Source of the DNA: Photobacterium carnosum
Lineage (GTDB): Bacteria; Pseudomonadota; Gammaproteobacteria; Enterobacterales; Vibrionaceae
Reading direction: 5' to 3'
Assembly (NCBI RefSeq): GCF_002849605.1
Contig: NZ_NPIB01000001.1
Location: forward strand, 1-64,000
Length of the DNA: 64,000 nt
A program made the position numbers and the translations under genes. The notes under the pieces are model-generated. The model was not told where the DNA came from. It did not search any database and saw only the letters and a list, made by a program, of their open reading frames with translations. Positions 53,153 to 64,000 of this stretch are shown piece by piece. Within the stretch, counting starts at the first letter, position 1, and each line of letters starts with the position of its first letter.

Positions 53153-53410
53153 TCATCTCTAACTAAATCACCAACAATAACGGATTTACAATATTAAGCT
53201 TTTATAACCGCATTACCCCAATCTTAATCATCTTTCCATCAATATCAGTCAAACATCACCCTCATCATTCTATTTGCAGTAAATTATTCCAACTCAACCC
53301 CATTTCCATAAAAAAGGCATAACATTTAAGTCTAATTTGTCGTACAAATATACGCGCGTATTTATAGTACACATAAATGGATTTTTAACATTAGCAAGGA
53401 GATGCTTGTT

Positions 53411-55066
53411 ATGAGTGATATTGCTTTATCTATCAGTATATTATCACTGGTAGCCGTACTCGGTTTATGGATGGGAAACTGGCGCATTAAAGGCGTTGGT
53501 CTAGGTATTGGTGGCGTATTATTTGGCGGAATTATTGTTGGTCATTATACCGAAACAATGGGCGTTACTTTAAATGCACATACCTTACATTTTATTCAAG
53601 AATTCGGTTTGATTTTATTTGTTTACACCATTGGTATTCAAGTCGGGCCAGGCTTTTTTGCATCATTACGAAGCTCTGGTTTAAAGCTCAATGGTTTTGC
53701 TGCACTGGTCGTATTATTAGGCTGTTTAGTCGCGATCATGCTTTATGTTGTTTTTGATGTACCACTCCCTATTTTATTGGGGATCTATTCTGGTGCTGTC
53801 ACAAATACTCCGGCATTAGGTGCTGGACAACAAATTTTATCAGAGCTTGGCATATCTGCAGATTTATTAGATATAACGGGTATGGGTTACGCCGTCGCTT
53901 ATCCTTTTGGTATTTGTGGCATTCTTATTACAATGTGGCTATTACGATTAATATTCAAAGTTAACATTGATCAAGAAGCAACAGTTTACAACTCTAACAG
54001 TGGCGATAAAAAAGAAGGCTTACAAACACTCAATGTTGCCGTTCGTAACCCTAATTTAAATGGTCTCACCTTCGTTCAAATTCCAGCAATCACCGAAGGC
54101 GCTATTATTTGTTCACGCTTAAAGCGAGGTAATCAACTTTCAATACCTAAAGAATCAACCACAATTGAACTCAATGATGTTTTGCACTTAGTGGGTACAA
54201 AAGTAGCACTTGAAAAAGCACGACTCGTTATTGGCGATATTGTCGATATCTCCCTTTCAACAAAAGGTACTGATTTACACGTTGAACGTTTAGTGGTCAC
54301 GAATGAAATTGTATTAGGCAAAAAAATTCGCGAATTAGAACTAAAAGAAAAATACGATGTGGTGATTTCTCGACTTAACCGAGCCGGTGTTGAATTGGTG
54401 CCTAATAGCCAAACATCACTCCAATTTGGTGATATTCTTAATCTTGTTGGTAGCAAAGACGCTATTGCTGCTGTCAGCGGTATGGTGGGAAATGCTGAAC
54501 AAAAACTCCAACACGTGCAAATGTTACCTGTTTTTATTGGCATTGGATTAGGCATCTTATTAGGCTCAATTCCCTTATATCTGCCAGGATTCCCTGCGGC
54601 GCTAAAACTAGGTCTTGCCGGTGGTCCTTTAATCGTAGCTCTCATACTGGCTAGAATTGGTAGTATTGGCAAACTATATTGGTTTATGCCACCAAGTGCT
54701 AACCTAGCATTACGTGAAATTGGCATTGTATTATTTTTAGCAGTAGTGGGCTTAAAATCAGGCAGTGGCTTTGTTGATACTTTAGTCAATGGTGATGGCT
54801 TTAGTTGGATGGCTTACGGCGCACTCATTACCTTCATTCCTTTAGTTATTACTGGCTGTATCGCTCGTATGTTTGGTGAGCTAAATTACCTTTCTATGTG
54901 TGGCATGTTAGCGGGGTCAATGACAGATCCACCAGCACTAGCCTTTGCAAATGGATTGCATCCAAGTAATGGTGCTGCTGCACTTTCTTATGCTACCGTT
55001 TATCCGCTGGTTATGTGTTTGCGTATTTTATCACCGCAAATACTGGCGATCCTACTCTGGATTTGA
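53411..55066 (+). CDS. yidE: YidE-family putative transporter (AAE family)
   Basis: The 551-residue inner-membrane protein matches E. coli Yid[14 protein letters not shown] start, [53 protein letters not shown]. Two TrkA-C (RCK_C) domains lie in the centre (about 195-370: [10 protein letters not shown] and [10 protein letters not shown]), and a second membrane half repeats the first ([31 protein letters not shown]). The doubled half-transporter with TrkA-C domains is the aspartate:alanine exchanger architecture. The substrate is unknown. Start 53411 is chosen because AAGGAG ends nine bases before it, and the encoded start matches YidE. Confidence 0.93.
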   Translation: MSDIALSISILSLVAVLGLWMGNWRIKGVGLGIGGVLFGGIIVGHYTETMGVTLNAHTLHFIQEFGLILFVYTIGIQVGPGFFASLRSSGLKLNGFAALVVLLGCLVAIMLYVVFDVPLPILLGIYSGAVTNTPALGAGQQILSELGISADLLDITGMGYAVAYPFGICGILITMWLLRLIFKVNIDQEATVYNSNSGDKKEGLQTLNVAVRNPNLNGLTFVQIPAITEGAIICSRLKRGNQLSIPKESTTIELNDVLHLVGTKVALEKARLVIGDIVDISLSTKGTDLHVERLVVTNEIVLGKKIRELELKEKYDVVISRLNRAGVELVPNSQTSLQFGDILNLVGSKDAIAAVSGMVGNAEQKLQHVQMLPVFIGIGLGILLGSIPLYLPGFPAALKLGLAGGPLIVALILARIGSIGKLYWFMPPSANLALREIGIVLFLAVVGLKSGSGFVDTLVNGDGFSWMAYGALITFIPLVITGCIARMFGELNYLSMCGMLAGSMTDPPALAFANGLHPSNGAAALSYATVYPLVMCLRILSPQILAILLWI

Positions 55067-55078
55067 TGAGAAAAAAGC

Positions 55079-55112
55079 AGCCATTATCGTTAATATTCAG
55101 ACGATAATGGCT
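55079..55112 (-). terminator. Terminator of the btuCD operon
   Basis: AGCCATTATCGT/ACGATAATGGCT stem with 10-base loop; on the minus strand it is followed by GCTTTTTTC. It may also help stop yidE transcription. Confidence 0.8.
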
Positions 55113-55157
55113 ATTACTTATAACATAAAAAACATCAAACGATTCGATACAGGCTCA

Positions 55158-55961
55158 TTAATCAACAAACACCAAACATGGCATGCCATGGTGATCTATT
55201 TTATCAATACCCGTTTTAAACACCGCTTGTAACCGCTCAACCGTCATAACCTGTTCAACCCCACCAAATGCAACACACTGCCCATGATCTAACAACATCA
55301 CGTTATCGGCTTCACGTAAGGTTCGATTGAGATCATGATTCACCATGACAACCGCAATGCCCTGCTGTGCCATTTTTCGAACCAATTGATACATTGTGGC
55401 TTCTTGGCCGATATCTAAAGCAGCCGCGGGTTCATCAAGCAATAACAGCTTTGCTTGAGGGTTAATCGTTGGCCAAACTTGTAAACATGCAGCAGCGAGT
55501 CGTACTCGTTGCCATTCACCACCAGATAACTGTTGAATATTACGAGATAACTTATCTTGAATATCTAACCGCTGACAAATCTCATCTAATGCTATTTGAA
55601 ATTGCACCCTATCCACATTGTGCAAAGCAGATACCGCAAGTGATAAATATTGAAACACAGGAATAGAAAAACTGGGTTTATCTTGTTGTGATAAATAACT
55701 GCGAACATGCGCTAATGATGGTAAATCATAATCCACCAAATCATTATTCAATAATGTAATGCGTCCTTCATAATCAAACAAACCCGATAAAATGGATAAA
55801 ACAGTGCTTTTACCGCTGCCATTAGGCCCGATAACATGCGTTATTTGCCCTGAATAAAGGGTTAACGACATTGGTAATAACCGTGGTACAAAAGCGATAT
55901 CTTGAGCGGTTAATATTAACTCAGCCGTTGAACGGTCACTTTTTTCAAACATTATTGCCAT
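55158..55961 (-). CDS. btuD: Vitamin B12 ABC importer ATP-binding protein
   Basis: It hydrolyses ATP to drive cobalamin import across the inner membrane with BtuC. The 267-residue product has Walker A GPNGSGKST, the signature LSGGEWQRVRLAA, Walker B LLLLDEPAAALD, and the H-loop NHDLNRT, in the order and spacing of BtuD. It starts eight bases after the btuC stop; ATG 55961 or 55952 are both possible, and I keep 55961. The gene and btuC are co-transcribed in this order: btuC then btuD. The binding protein btuF and receptor btuB are not in the window. Confidence 0.92.
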   Translation of the reverse strand: MAIMFEKSDRSTAELILTAQDIAFVPRLLPMSLTLYSGQITHVIGPNGSGKSTVLSILSGLFDYEGRITLLNNDLVDYDLPSLAHVRSYLSQQDKPSFSIPVFQYLSLAVSALHNVDRVQFQIALDEICQRLDIQDKLSRNIQQLSGGEWQRVRLAAACLQVWPTINPQAKLLLLDEPAAALDIGQEATMYQLVRKMAQQGIAVVMVNHDLNRTLREADNVMLLDHGQCVAFGGVEQVMTVERLQAVFKTGIDKIDHHGMPCLVFVD

Positions 55962-55969
55962 TATTTTAT

Positions 55970-56965
55970 TTAATCCAACTGCGAACGCATAAGCATCCAA
56001 ATAAACACGGGAGCGCCCAATGACGTTGTCACAACACCAATAGGCAAGTCAGCATCTGCTAATAAAACCCGCGATAAGGTGTCAGCTAATACTAATAATA
56101 TTCCGCCACAAATAGCAGAAAGAGGCAGTAAATATCGATTTTCAGTACCAAACTGTAACCGTAATAAGTGCGGGACAACTAAGCCAACAAACCCAATCAC
56201 CCCAGCGAGTGCCACCGAACAGCCAACCAATAGCGAGATCATCAAAATCAACAACCATCGAATACGCCTAACGTCGACCCCTAATTGACGCGCTGCCACA
56301 TCACCCAGCATCATCACATCCAGTGATTTACCTTGCAGACAAAGCACAATCAATACGGGCACAATCACAAATAAGAGTGACAATTGCTCCCAACTCACGC
56401 CACCGACACTGCCCATCAACCAATACATCAATTGGCGCATACTTAAATCATCACTGAAATAAAATGCCCATGTCACTACTGCCCCCGATAAAATACCAAG
56501 CGCAACACCAATTAATAATAATCGTGCCATAGAGACTTTTTGGCGCCGAGAAAATCCGACTAAAATAAGAGTAAACAATAACGCGCCAGCCATCGCCGCT
56601 ATCATGGTAATAAAAGGCGTCGGTGTAATAGGAACAAAAAACAATAACAACACCACAGCGAGGCTCGCACCGCCTGAAATACCTAACACACCAGGTTCTG
56701 CTAATGGATTACCCAACAATACTTGTAATACCGCCCCTGAACTTGCCAATGCCGCGCCAACAATTAAGGCTGCTAATACGCGTGGTATGCGTAATTGTAA
56801 TAATAATTGTTGTTCAAGTGCGCCATTCGGAGCCCAAGGTAAAATCCAAATCTCACCAACGGCAACAGCAAACACACAAATAGCAACCAATAATAACGAT
56901 GAGACGATTAAGCAAGTACGCCACCGTCGTTGCTGTCGGTATAATAATTCATTTAACAACATCAC
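55970..56965 (-). CDS. btuC: Vitamin B12 ABC importer permease
   Basis: The 331-residue protein is a FecCD-type permease with ten membrane spans that forms the BtuC2D2 importer. Seen: [21 protein letters not shown] near residues 50-70 and [17 protein letters not shown], both characteristic of FecCD permeases, and [14 protein letters not shown] (the cytoplasmic loop contacting the ATPase). Length is that of E. coli BtuC (326). Distinguishing B12 from iron-siderophore permeases relies on the paired ATPase and overall match. It lies 96 bp after astE. Confidence 0.9.
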   Translation of the reverse strand: MMLLNELLYRQQRRWRTCLIVSSLLLVAICVFAVAVGEIWILPWAPNGALEQQLLLQLRIPRVLAALIVGAALASSGAVLQVLLGNPLAEPGVLGISGGASLAVVLLLFFVPITPTPFITMIAAMAGALLFTLILVGFSRRQKVSMARLLLIGVALGILSGAVVTWAFYFSDDLSMRQLMYWLMGSVGGVSWEQLSLLFVIVPVLIVLCLQGKSLDVMMLGDVAARQLGVDVRRIRWLLILMISLLVGCSVALAGVIGFVGLVVPHLLRLQFGTENRYLLPLSAICGGILLVLADTLSRVLLADADLPIGVVTTSLGAPVFIWMLMRSQLD

Positions 56966-57061
56966 TATTTATTACACCCAAAGAGTAAAACCAAACACAA
57001 TACATTGCCGTTATTATAATGCAAACAAACATGGAAAAAAGTTAAGCATTAAAGATAGTTA

Positions 57062-58123
57062 TCAATATGATGCGTTAGTAATATCACAAACTCGCACTTG
57101 CTCATCAAAGATCAAATTGGCTTTTTTTACCATTAACGCTGCTCGTTGCCCAATAATGACATGTGGATTAGGGAAAACAACCGCCTCGCCACCAACACTG
57201 GCGCTATACGTTTGACGGCCATCCACGGCAAATTCATCACCTTCGGCAAAAAAAGTAAAATTGGCAACATCGTCATTAAAGGTAAAATAAAATTCAGGCT
57301 GTTGTTTAGTAATAGTACGGCTAACTTGATATACCTCAACCTCACTGGTCCAAATAATCGGTAAAGCGACATCCGTAATTAATTGCACCATCGCATCTCT
57401 AAATGGCGCTAATAAAGTAAAATCGTTATGACCCATTTTACCCACACGTCCGAGTTCGACAGTGAGTGTTTGTGCACCATGATATTCAGCACTATACCAA
57501 GCAAATGTGGGTGACGGTTTATTAGAAAGTAATACTGCATCTAATTTAGCATGATGAATAAAGCTAAATAATTTATTACTGCGTGTCGGTTTATCAGAAT
57601 AAGGACTAATAGCAAAGGTATCGTGCCGAGAAGGACGAATAGCACAATGCAAATCGAGGTGCCACCGTTCAGGCTTAATAGCAATAGAGGCACCATAGAA
57701 GCTGTTAATTGCCAATTGTAATGCATTAGCAATACAGCATTCATCATTTCGCTCAGAATTTCTCACTTGGAACAACCGATTCATATTTTCAGTCATAAAT
57801 CGTTGTTGGCAATTAATCGCTTCAGGATGAGCAATAATTAATAATAAACGATGTATGGGTTGAATATGTCCAAGAACAATATCTGATGCTACTTGCTGAA
57901 TCAATTCTATTGGTGAAGTCTCATCACCATGGATCCCTGAAGACAATATAATATCTTTTGCGTCACCAGATAATTCTCTTGGCGTGATTTGTAACACACC
58001 TCGATATAAAAGCTGGCAATGTAAACCAGAGTCTAATACCCATTCACCCGTTATAAATGGTTGTGAGAAATCACAGGTGGCCTCAAGAAAACGTCCTCGC
58101 TTTATCTGCTCAATTAATGTCAT
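57062..58123 (-). CDS. astE: Succinylglutamate desuccinylase
   Basis: The last enzyme of the arginine succinyltransferase pathway, it splits N2-succinylglutamate to succinate and glutamate. The 353-residue zinc enzyme has the metal motif GIHGDETSP (His and Glu), the third ligand as HLDLHCAIRPS, and AHPEAINCQQRF with a substrate-binding region. It matches the aspartoacylase/AstE family. The other ast genes (astCADB) are not in the window, so the pathway is assembled elsewhere or astE stands alone, as seen in Vibrionaceae. ATG 58123 follows GGAGGTTATAAT, giving a strong ribosome site. It is upstream of btuC with 96 bp between, so an operon is possible but not evident. Confidence 0.92.
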   Translation of the reverse strand: MTLIEQIKRGRFLEATCDFSQPFITGEWVLDSGLHCQLLYRGVLQITPRELSGDAKDIILSSGIHGDETSPIELIQQVASDIVLGHIQPIHRLLLIIAHPEAINCQQRFMTENMNRLFQVRNSERNDECCIANALQLAINSFYGASIAIKPERWHLDLHCAIRPSRHDTFAISPYSDKPTRSNKLFSFIHHAKLDAVLLSNKPSPTFAWYSAEYHGAQTLTVELGRVGKMGHNDFTLLAPFRDAMVQLITDVALPIIWTSEVEVYQVSRTITKQQPEFYFTFNDDVANFTFFAEGDEFAVDGRQTYSASVGGEAVVFPNPHVIIGQRAALMVKKANLIFDEQVRVCDITNASY

Positions 58124-58260
58124 ATTATAACCTCCTTGTTCATTATTTTAATAAACCCTCAGTATTTACTCTTATGTCATCCTAATTATAAGAAATAATA
58201 TCGTCTCTATTTTAAAATATAGCGGCAAAGTCAGCACAATCATAAAAATAAGATAATAAA

Positions 58261-58292
58261 AAACCCAAGTAAAAATACATTTACTTGGGTTT
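58261..58292 (-). terminator. Terminator of ihfA
   Basis: AAACCCAAGTAAA/TTTACTTGGGTTT stem with six-base loop; on the minus strand it ends in TTTTTTATT, 30 bp past the stop. Confidence 0.88.
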
Positions 58293-58321
58293 CAGTGTGG
58301 ATCAGCAAACTCGTGAAAGAT

Positions 58322-58618
58322 TTATTTATTAACTTCTAAACTTTCAACTCGAGCCTTAAGCTTCTGACCAGGACGGAATGTAACGACACGACGTGCAGAG
58401 ATAGGAATATCTTCTCCCGTTTTAGGATTTCTTCCAGGTCTCTCATTTTTATCTCGCAAATCAAAATTACCAAAACCTGATAATTTAACTTGCTCACCAT
58501 TTTCTAGAGCCTTCCTAACTTCTTCAAAGAAGACTTCCACCGTATCCTTGGCGTCCCGTTTGCTTAATCCAACATTTTCAAACAGGTTCTCAGCCAAATC
58601 GGCTTTTGTGAGCGCCAT
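58322..58618 (-). CDS. ihfA: Integration host factor, alpha subunit
   Basis: IHF-alpha pairs with IHF-beta to bend DNA in recombination, replication and transcription. The 98-residue product has the HU/IHF fold: [13 protein letters not shown], the DNA-binding arm with [17 protein letters not shown], and [13 protein letters not shown]. The ATG at 58618 is chosen from GAGGGAG seven bases upstream; the frame extends to 58729 without a ribosome site. Order pheS-pheT-ihfA is standard in gammaproteobacteria. Between pheT and ihfA lies a strong terminator, so ihfA must also have its own promoter. Confidence 0.96.
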   Translation of the reverse strand: MALTKADLAENLFENVGLSKRDAKDTVEVFFEEVRKALENGEQVKLSGFGNFDLRDKNERPGRNPKTGEDIPISARRVVTFRPGQKLKARVESLEVNK

Positions 58619-59012
58619 AGATAACTCCCTCAAGACTATGTTGAATAAATAGTGTTCATACCTATTAATAAAAAGTATGCCACTGTGAATAAGGTATATG
58701 TTAATTAGAGATGTAATTTTAAACTTCAAAAACTACGGGACTATATTATCCCTCTCACTGTTAACTAGACTCAGTCTAAGCCAACTCGCTGATTTTCGCC
58801 AACTTTTTTACGTTAACTTCATGTCAAATAACACCATTTTGATAGCTAAATATTGCTATATCAATGCATCTAGTTGATCTTGCTCTTGCATCAACCAGTA
58901 TTAAATCACTAAAAAATCAATGATATACAGTCAAATATTCTAATTAATAACACTAAAATAGAAAATATAACTATTTATCAAGCTGTTATTATTTTTTAGA
59001 TCTAGATCAAAA
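58619..59012 (-). promoter_or_regulatory. pheT-ihfA intergenic region with the ihfA promoter
   Basis: About 390 bp separate the pheT terminator from the ihfA start. The leader near 58640-58740 is AT-rich. An ihfA promoter is expected here on the minus strand; no box pair stood out enough to name. Confidence 0.5.
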
Positions 59013-59038
59013 AAAAGCAGCCTCTAAAGGCTGCTTTT
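59013..59038 (-). terminator. Terminator of pheST
   Basis: AAAAGCAGCC/GGCTGCTTTT stem, loop of six bases; on the minus strand it is followed by a run of T residues, 36 bp past the pheT stop. Confidence 0.9.
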
Positions 59039-59074
59039 CGAAAACAAAGACTTAAATTTAATTATGATGCTTTT

Positions 59075-61474
59075 TTAATCACGAAGTGATGCATCAAATT
59101 TTTCAGCCAATACCTTAACAATACCGTCTACTGCTGCTGCAATATCAGCTTCTTCTAATGTACGCTCAGTTGATTGCAATGTTAGCGTAATTGCAAGACT
59201 CTTCTGACCATCGTCAACACCTTTACCAGTGTAAACATCAAATAGATTAACTGCTTTTAATAGCTCGCCGCCATTATCACGACATGCAGCAATAATATCA
59301 TTCGCTGCAACATCATCATTAACTACAACCGCAATATCGCGACGGTTAGCAGGGAACTTAGACAATGCTACCGCTTCAGGTAAGTCACGCTTATTAATAG
59401 CATCCCACTCAACTTCAAACGCAATAGTACGGCCATTAAGACCAAACTTACGCTCAAGCTCAGGGTGAACCGTACCAATAAAGCCAACTTGACGCTCAGT
59501 TTCAAGACCAGCATCAACAACAATCGCAGCTGTTTGACCAGGATGAAGTGCTGGGTGCTTAGCCGCTTTAAAGCTGTAGCTATCTTTTGCTGTTAGCTCA
59601 AGAACCGCTTCTAAATCACCTTTAAGATCAAAGAAATCAACAGTGTTAGTTTCAATGTCCCAATGCTCATCACTACGTGTGCCAGCAATAACGCCCGCAA
59701 GCATCATATCTTGACGCATACCGTTTTCAGCAGTTTGCTCAGGTACAAAACGTAAGCCAGCTTCAAATAAACGCACACGTGGCTGTTGGCGCTTCTGGTT
59801 GAACACTACTGTGTTTAGTAGGCCAGTCCATAAGCTTAAACGCATTGCCGACATATCTGCAGAGATAGGGAAAGGCAGAACCAATGGCTCAATATCAGGC
59901 ACAATCAGTTTTTGTTGTTCAGGCTCAACAAAACTGTATGTGATTGCTTCTTGGAAACCACGATCAACTAACAAGTTACGTACACGTTTCAGCGGTAAAT
60001 TCGCTTCTTTGTGTAAGTTCATGCTTAGCGCTGCAACTGGCGATTGATTAGGGATATTGTTGTAGCCGAAAATACGACCCACTTCTTCCACTAAATCTTC
60101 TTCAATTGCCATGTCAAAACGCCATGCAGGTGCGGTTGCTTTCCAGCCAGCATCTGTTGTTTCAACATCACAGCCAAGACGCGTTAGGATTTCTACCACT
60201 ACATCAGAAGCAATAGCATGACCTAATAGACGATCAAGTTTAGAGCGACGTAGTTCAATTGTTGCCGCTTTTGGTAAATCAGCCTCTGATTCAGCTTCAA
60301 CGATTGGCGCAACTTCACCACCACAAATTTCAACAATAAGTGCAGTTGCACGCTCCATTGCTTTCATTTGTAGTGTTGCATCAACACCACGCTCAAAGCG
60401 GTGTGAAGAATCTGTGTGTAGACCATAGCTACGAGCACGACCACGGATCGCGTCTGGTGCAAAGAATGCACACTCAAGCAATACATCTTTAGTCTCAGCG
60501 TTAACACCAGAGAATTGACCACCAAAGATACCTGCAATTGCAAGCGCTTGGGTATTATCAGCAATAACCAGTGTGTTACTGTTTAATTCTGCTTCATTGC
60601 CGTCAAGAAGAGTAAGCTTTTCGCCCTGCTCTGCCATACGAACAATAATGCCACCATCAATCTTAGCAAGATCGAAAGCGTGCATTGGCTGACCCATTTC
60701 AAGCAATACGTAATTAGTGATATCTACGATTGCATCGATTGAACGAGTACCACAACGGCGTAGTTTTTCTTGCATCCATAATGGTGTTTCAGCTTGCGCA
60801 TTAACATTACGAACGATACGGCCAAGGTAACGTGGACATGCAGCAGGTACTTTAACGTCAATTGACATTGTATCAGCCGCTGTTGGCTCCACGATATCAA
60901 ACTGAGGCTCAATCACTTCAGCGCGATTAAGTACACCCACTTCACGTGCAAGACCAGCAATACTTAAGCAATCGGCACGGTTAGCGGTTAGGTCAACATC
61001 GATAGTCACATCGTTAAGACCTAAGAATTCACGGAAATCAGTACCTAATACTGCATCTGCCGTTAATTCCATGATGCCATCAGACTCAATATCGATACCT
61101 AGTTCAGTAAATGAACAAAGCATACCGTGAGAAGGTTGACCGCGTAATTTTGCCTTCTTGATTTTAAAATTACCAGGAAGAACAGCACCAACAGTCGCAA
61201 CTGCAACTTTGATACCTTGACGGCAGTTTGACGCGCCACAAACGATATCTAGTAGCTCTTCAGCACCAACATCAACTTTTGTTACGCGTAGTTTGTCAGC
61301 GTCTGGGTGTGGTGCACACTCAACAACCTGACCGACTTTAACGCCTGTGAACTCACCAGCAACGGCTTCAATACCGTCAACTTCCAAACCAGCCATTGTG
61401 ATTTGGTGAGCTAGTTCTTCGCTGTTTACTGCAGGACTAACCCACTCGCGTAGCCAAGATTCAGAGAATTTCAT
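59075..61474 (-). CDS. pheT: Phenylalanyl-tRNA synthetase, beta subunit
   Basis: It joins PheS in an alpha2-beta2 enzyme that charges tRNA-Phe. The 799-residue protein has the full domain series: an N-terminal tRNA-binding (EMAP-like) domain from about 40 to 150 ([25 protein letters not shown]), the B3/4 editing domain (about 215-370, RFERGVD), B5, the class-II-like core ([10 protein letters not shown]), and a C-terminal ferredoxin-fold anticodon-binding domain ([28 protein letters not shown]). E. coli PheT has 795 residues. It lies 20 bp after pheS. Confidence 0.97.
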   Translation of the reverse strand: MKFSESWLREWVSPAVNSEELAHQITMAGLEVDGIEAVAGEFTGVKVGQVVECAPHPDADKLRVTKVDVGAEELLDIVCGASNCRQGIKVAVATVGAVLPGNFKIKKAKLRGQPSHGMLCSFTELGIDIESDGIMELTADAVLGTDFREFLGLNDVTIDVDLTANRADCLSIAGLAREVGVLNRAEVIEPQFDIVEPTAADTMSIDVKVPAACPRYLGRIVRNVNAQAETPLWMQEKLRRCGTRSIDAIVDITNYVLLEMGQPMHAFDLAKIDGGIIVRMAEQGEKLTLLDGNEAELNSNTLVIADNTQALAIAGIFGGQFSGVNAETKDVLLECAFFAPDAIRGRARSYGLHTDSSHRFERGVDATLQMKAMERATALIVEICGGEVAPIVEAESEADLPKAATIELRRSKLDRLLGHAIASDVVVEILTRLGCDVETTDAGWKATAPAWRFDMAIEEDLVEEVGRIFGYNNIPNQSPVAALSMNLHKEANLPLKRVRNLLVDRGFQEAITYSFVEPEQQKLIVPDIEPLVLPFPISADMSAMRLSLWTGLLNTVVFNQKRQQPRVRLFEAGLRFVPEQTAENGMRQDMMLAGVIAGTRSDEHWDIETNTVDFFDLKGDLEAVLELTAKDSYSFKAAKHPALHPGQTAAIVVDAGLETERQVGFIGTVHPELERKFGLNGRTIAFEVEWDAINKRDLPEAVALSKFPANRRDIAVVVNDDVAANDIIAACRDNGGELLKAVNLFDVYTGKGVDDGQKSLAITLTLQSTERTLEEADIAAAVDGIVKVLAEKFDASLRD

Positions 61475-61494
61475 AGATTTCTAGCCCCTAGTGC

Positions 61495-62773
<1,279 letters not shown>

Positions 62774-63043
62774 ATGAACACCCAATCTTTTTCAGCCCTA
62801 ATCAAAATGAGCACGTTTGCATCTCTACTCTGCTTTGGGCTAGTCATCCTCGGTAATTATGGGATGTTCTTAAGTATGCCAGTTGAAATGAAAGACAACT
62901 TAAGTAATCAAATGCACATTGATTATATCCATCTCATTTACTATGTTGGATTCAATTTTATCTTTGTTGGATTTCTTGCTTATTTATTAGTTGGACTTAA
63001 ACATTCACAACAGCAAATGAAGACTTTTTTAGCTCAACACTAA
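62774..63043 (+). CDS. Small two-span membrane protein, paralogue A
   Basis: The 89-residue protein starts MNTQSFSALIKMSTFASLLC and has two hydrophobic segments (about 12-33 and 53-75), then a polar tail. It resembles the next gene (MNTQ start, LxxxSxI/F, LGNY, SMP motif, FNxxFV.FLA.LL), showing tandem duplication. I know no function for the family. Divergent from pheS; the ATG lacks a strong Shine-Dalgarno. The two paralogues are probably not in one transcript, because the 180 bp gap between them looks promoter-like in length. Confidence 0.7.
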   Translation: MNTQSFSALIKMSTFASLLCFGLVILGNYGMFLSMPVEMKDNLSNQMHIDYIHLIYYVGFNFIFVGFLAYLLVGLKHSQQQMKTFLAQH

Positions 63044-63224
63044 TAATCATCTTCATTTAATATCCCTTTTTTAAACCATAACAAACCACGTTATTATTAA
63101 ATATAAAAATGTAGTTTGTTATGCGACCCAACTCACCTACATTTCAGATGTTTTTTATCAATTTTGTTTTAAAATTACTCTTTTCAGTGTAAGTTATGAT
63201 CAAAATCAATGTTAGGACTTCATA

Positions 63225-63476
63225 ATGAATACTCAAGATCTTGCCGCTCTCTCTAAAATATCAACTATCGCAGCAATTCTTTGTACTGCCCTACTGTTAC
63301 TTGGTAACTATAACCTTGCATCAGCAATGCCAATTGCTCCTGAAGATGGCTTCAATTTTATTAATCTTGTGTTCTTTATAGGTTTCAATACGTTATTTGT
63401 TACTTTCCTAGCGTTTTTACTTAAAACTCTCGCAACCGCAAATAAAAAGCGTAATCAACGTTATGCCCGTACATAA
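63225..63476 (+). CDS. Small two-span membrane protein, paralogue B
   Basis: The 83-residue protein has two hydrophobic spans (about 10-33 and 45-68) and a basic tail (KKRNQRYART), so the tail should be cytoplasmic. It shares MNTQ, LLLLGNY, SMP-like AMP, and a FIGFNTLFVTFLAFLL second span with the preceding gene. It lacks the middle spacer of about six residues present there. No function recognised. A terminator follows. Confidence 0.7.
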   Translation: MNTQDLAALSKISTIAAILCTALLLLGNYNLASAMPIAPEDGFNFINLVFFIGFNTLFVTFLAFLLKTLATANKKRNQRYART

Positions 63477-63502
63477 TCGTTAATCCATCGATTCTATTTT
63501 AA

Positions 63503-63540
63503 AAACCAGTCATTCTACTGTATGAATAACTGGTTTTTTT
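63503..63540 (+). terminator. Terminator after the small membrane protein pair
   Basis: AAAACCAGT and ACTGGTTTT arms with an inner ATTC/GAAT pairing, followed by seven T, 26 bp past the stop. Confidence 0.87.
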
Positions 63541-63738
63541 ATGCCTTTAATTCCCTTACCCAGCCATACCACAGCCATATACTAACCAAACATCCTTGTT
63601 GTGATTTATTTATATTGAAAATTAGACGTAATATTCAACTGCTAATTTATGTAACTATGTTAAAACAATTCATTGCACAAATTAAACTCAAATCAATAAA
63701 AATACATATAAGTAATTAAATTACAGGAATAATAAACC

Positions 63739-64000
63739 ATGGACATTAAAGTAATACCTATAACTGCCAATTTTGATATAGAACTCTGCAAAATAATCAA
63801 ACAAGTCGGCGCGGAGTTTGGAGCGGTAGGTGAAGGATTTGGTCCATCAGATGCTGAAGTTTTAAATATGAGCCGTTTTTATCACGATGGTGTCAGTAGT
63901 TTATATTTAATCGCGTTAGTCGATGGAAAGCTTGTTGGTGGATGTGGTATTGCCCCTTTCAATAACAGTAAAACAACGTGTGAATTAAAAAAACTATTTC
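63739..64000 (+). CDS. GNAT-family N-acetyltransferase, 5' part only
   Basis: The frame from ATG 63739, with AGGA about 11 bases upstream, runs off the window after 87 codons. It contains SSLYLIALVDGKLVGGCGIAPF (read as two parts, LYLIALVDGKLVG and GCGIAPF), the beta-2/beta-4 strand pattern of GNAT acetyltransferases, then CELKKLF, the start of the acetyl-CoA-binding strand beta-4. The pyrophosphate-binding loop (Q/RxxGxG/A) would lie beyond 64000. Substrate unknown. A preceding 65-codon frame (63522-63719) is not credible. Confidence 0.7.
   Translation, partial: MDIKVIPITANFDIELCKIIKQVGAEFGAVGEGFGPSDAEVLNMSRFYHDGVSSLYLIALVDGKLVGGCGIAPFNNSKTTCELKKLF

Noticed and set aside
54133..54789. 218-codon minus-strand frame
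   Set aside because: It lies antisense to yidE TrkA-C and membrane regions, which match a known family well.
56604..57215. 203-codon plus-strand frame across btuC and astE
   Set aside because: Asn/Thr/Ala-rich shadow of two well-supported minus-strand genes.
63522..63719. 65-codon plus-strand frame
   Set aside because: It begins inside a terminator hairpin and has no ribosome site.

Overview
The window looks like chromosomal DNA from a marine gammaproteobacterium of the Vibrionaceae, most probably an AT-rich Photobacterium. The reasons are a chromosomal integron with Vibrionaceae-type attC sites, a fruBKA operon divergent from cra, a tandem glycine riboswitch ahead of a sodium:glycine/alanine symporter, pheST-ihfA, an SslE/AcfD-type lipoprotein protease, and close Vibrionaceae or enterobacterial matches for sdaC, lpxL, yajQ, yajD, yidE, yegD, btuCD and astE. 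Species identity is inference; no rRNA or tRNA gene was seen.

Layout. (1) 1-3660 is the intI-proximal end of a chromosomal integron. A 67-codon remnant of the integron integrase keeps its SOS (LexA) box. Divergent from it are three minus-strand cassettes: a nuclease-like protein, a CatB-type acetyltransferase and an AAA ATPase. The cassettes are separated by two attC sites, and the last is cut by an IS3-family element whose transposase tail begins the window. Four copies of a 126-bp palindrome-bearing repeat sit where the rest of intI should be. (2) 3800-9110 is fructose uptake and its regulator: fruB-fruK-fruA with three Cra operators in front of the divergent cra gene. (3) 9200-20900 is a mixed housekeeping stretch: a FUSC membrane protein, a cold-shock protein, an N5-(carboxyethyl)ornithine synthase gene broken by one in-frame TGA, a PEP-synthase-like pseudoenzyme divergent from aroH, yajQ, sdaC, lpxL, an M50 protease and yajD. 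(4) 21300-26900 is a DUF2760-Hsp70-Hsp70 cluster, the best candidate here for a poorly described system. (5) 27200-36720 holds a TrfB-like small DNA-binding protein, an ABC-2 exporter pair, a secreted RNase T2, an AlsT-type symporter, small unknown genes and a second FUSC protein. (6) 36800-46200 holds the SslE/AcfD metalloprotease, unknown membrane proteins, a yqaB phosphatase, a frameshifted mini J-domain gene, and an AraC-type regulator with a receiver-like domain divergent from a secreted GH18 chitinase. (7) 46400-64000 holds the glycine riboswitch and its symporter, a POT peptide transporter, a Tat-exported HiPIP behind a Fur-like box, yegD, a DsbA-like lipoprotein, yidE, btuCD, astE, ihfA, pheTS, two paralogous small membrane proteins and the start of a GNAT acetyltransferase.

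How genes work together. FruB, FruA and FruK phosphorylate, import and re-phosphorylate fructose, and Cra represses them until fructose 1-phosphate appears. SdaC, two AGCS symporters and a POT carrier give strong amino-acid and peptide uptake. The secreted chitinase, RNase T2 and M60 protease suggest growth on particulate chitin, nucleic acid and mucin. Three Hsp70-family proteins plus a J-domain remnant in one window is more than expected. Functions come from reading motifs and remembered family sequences; no search was run.
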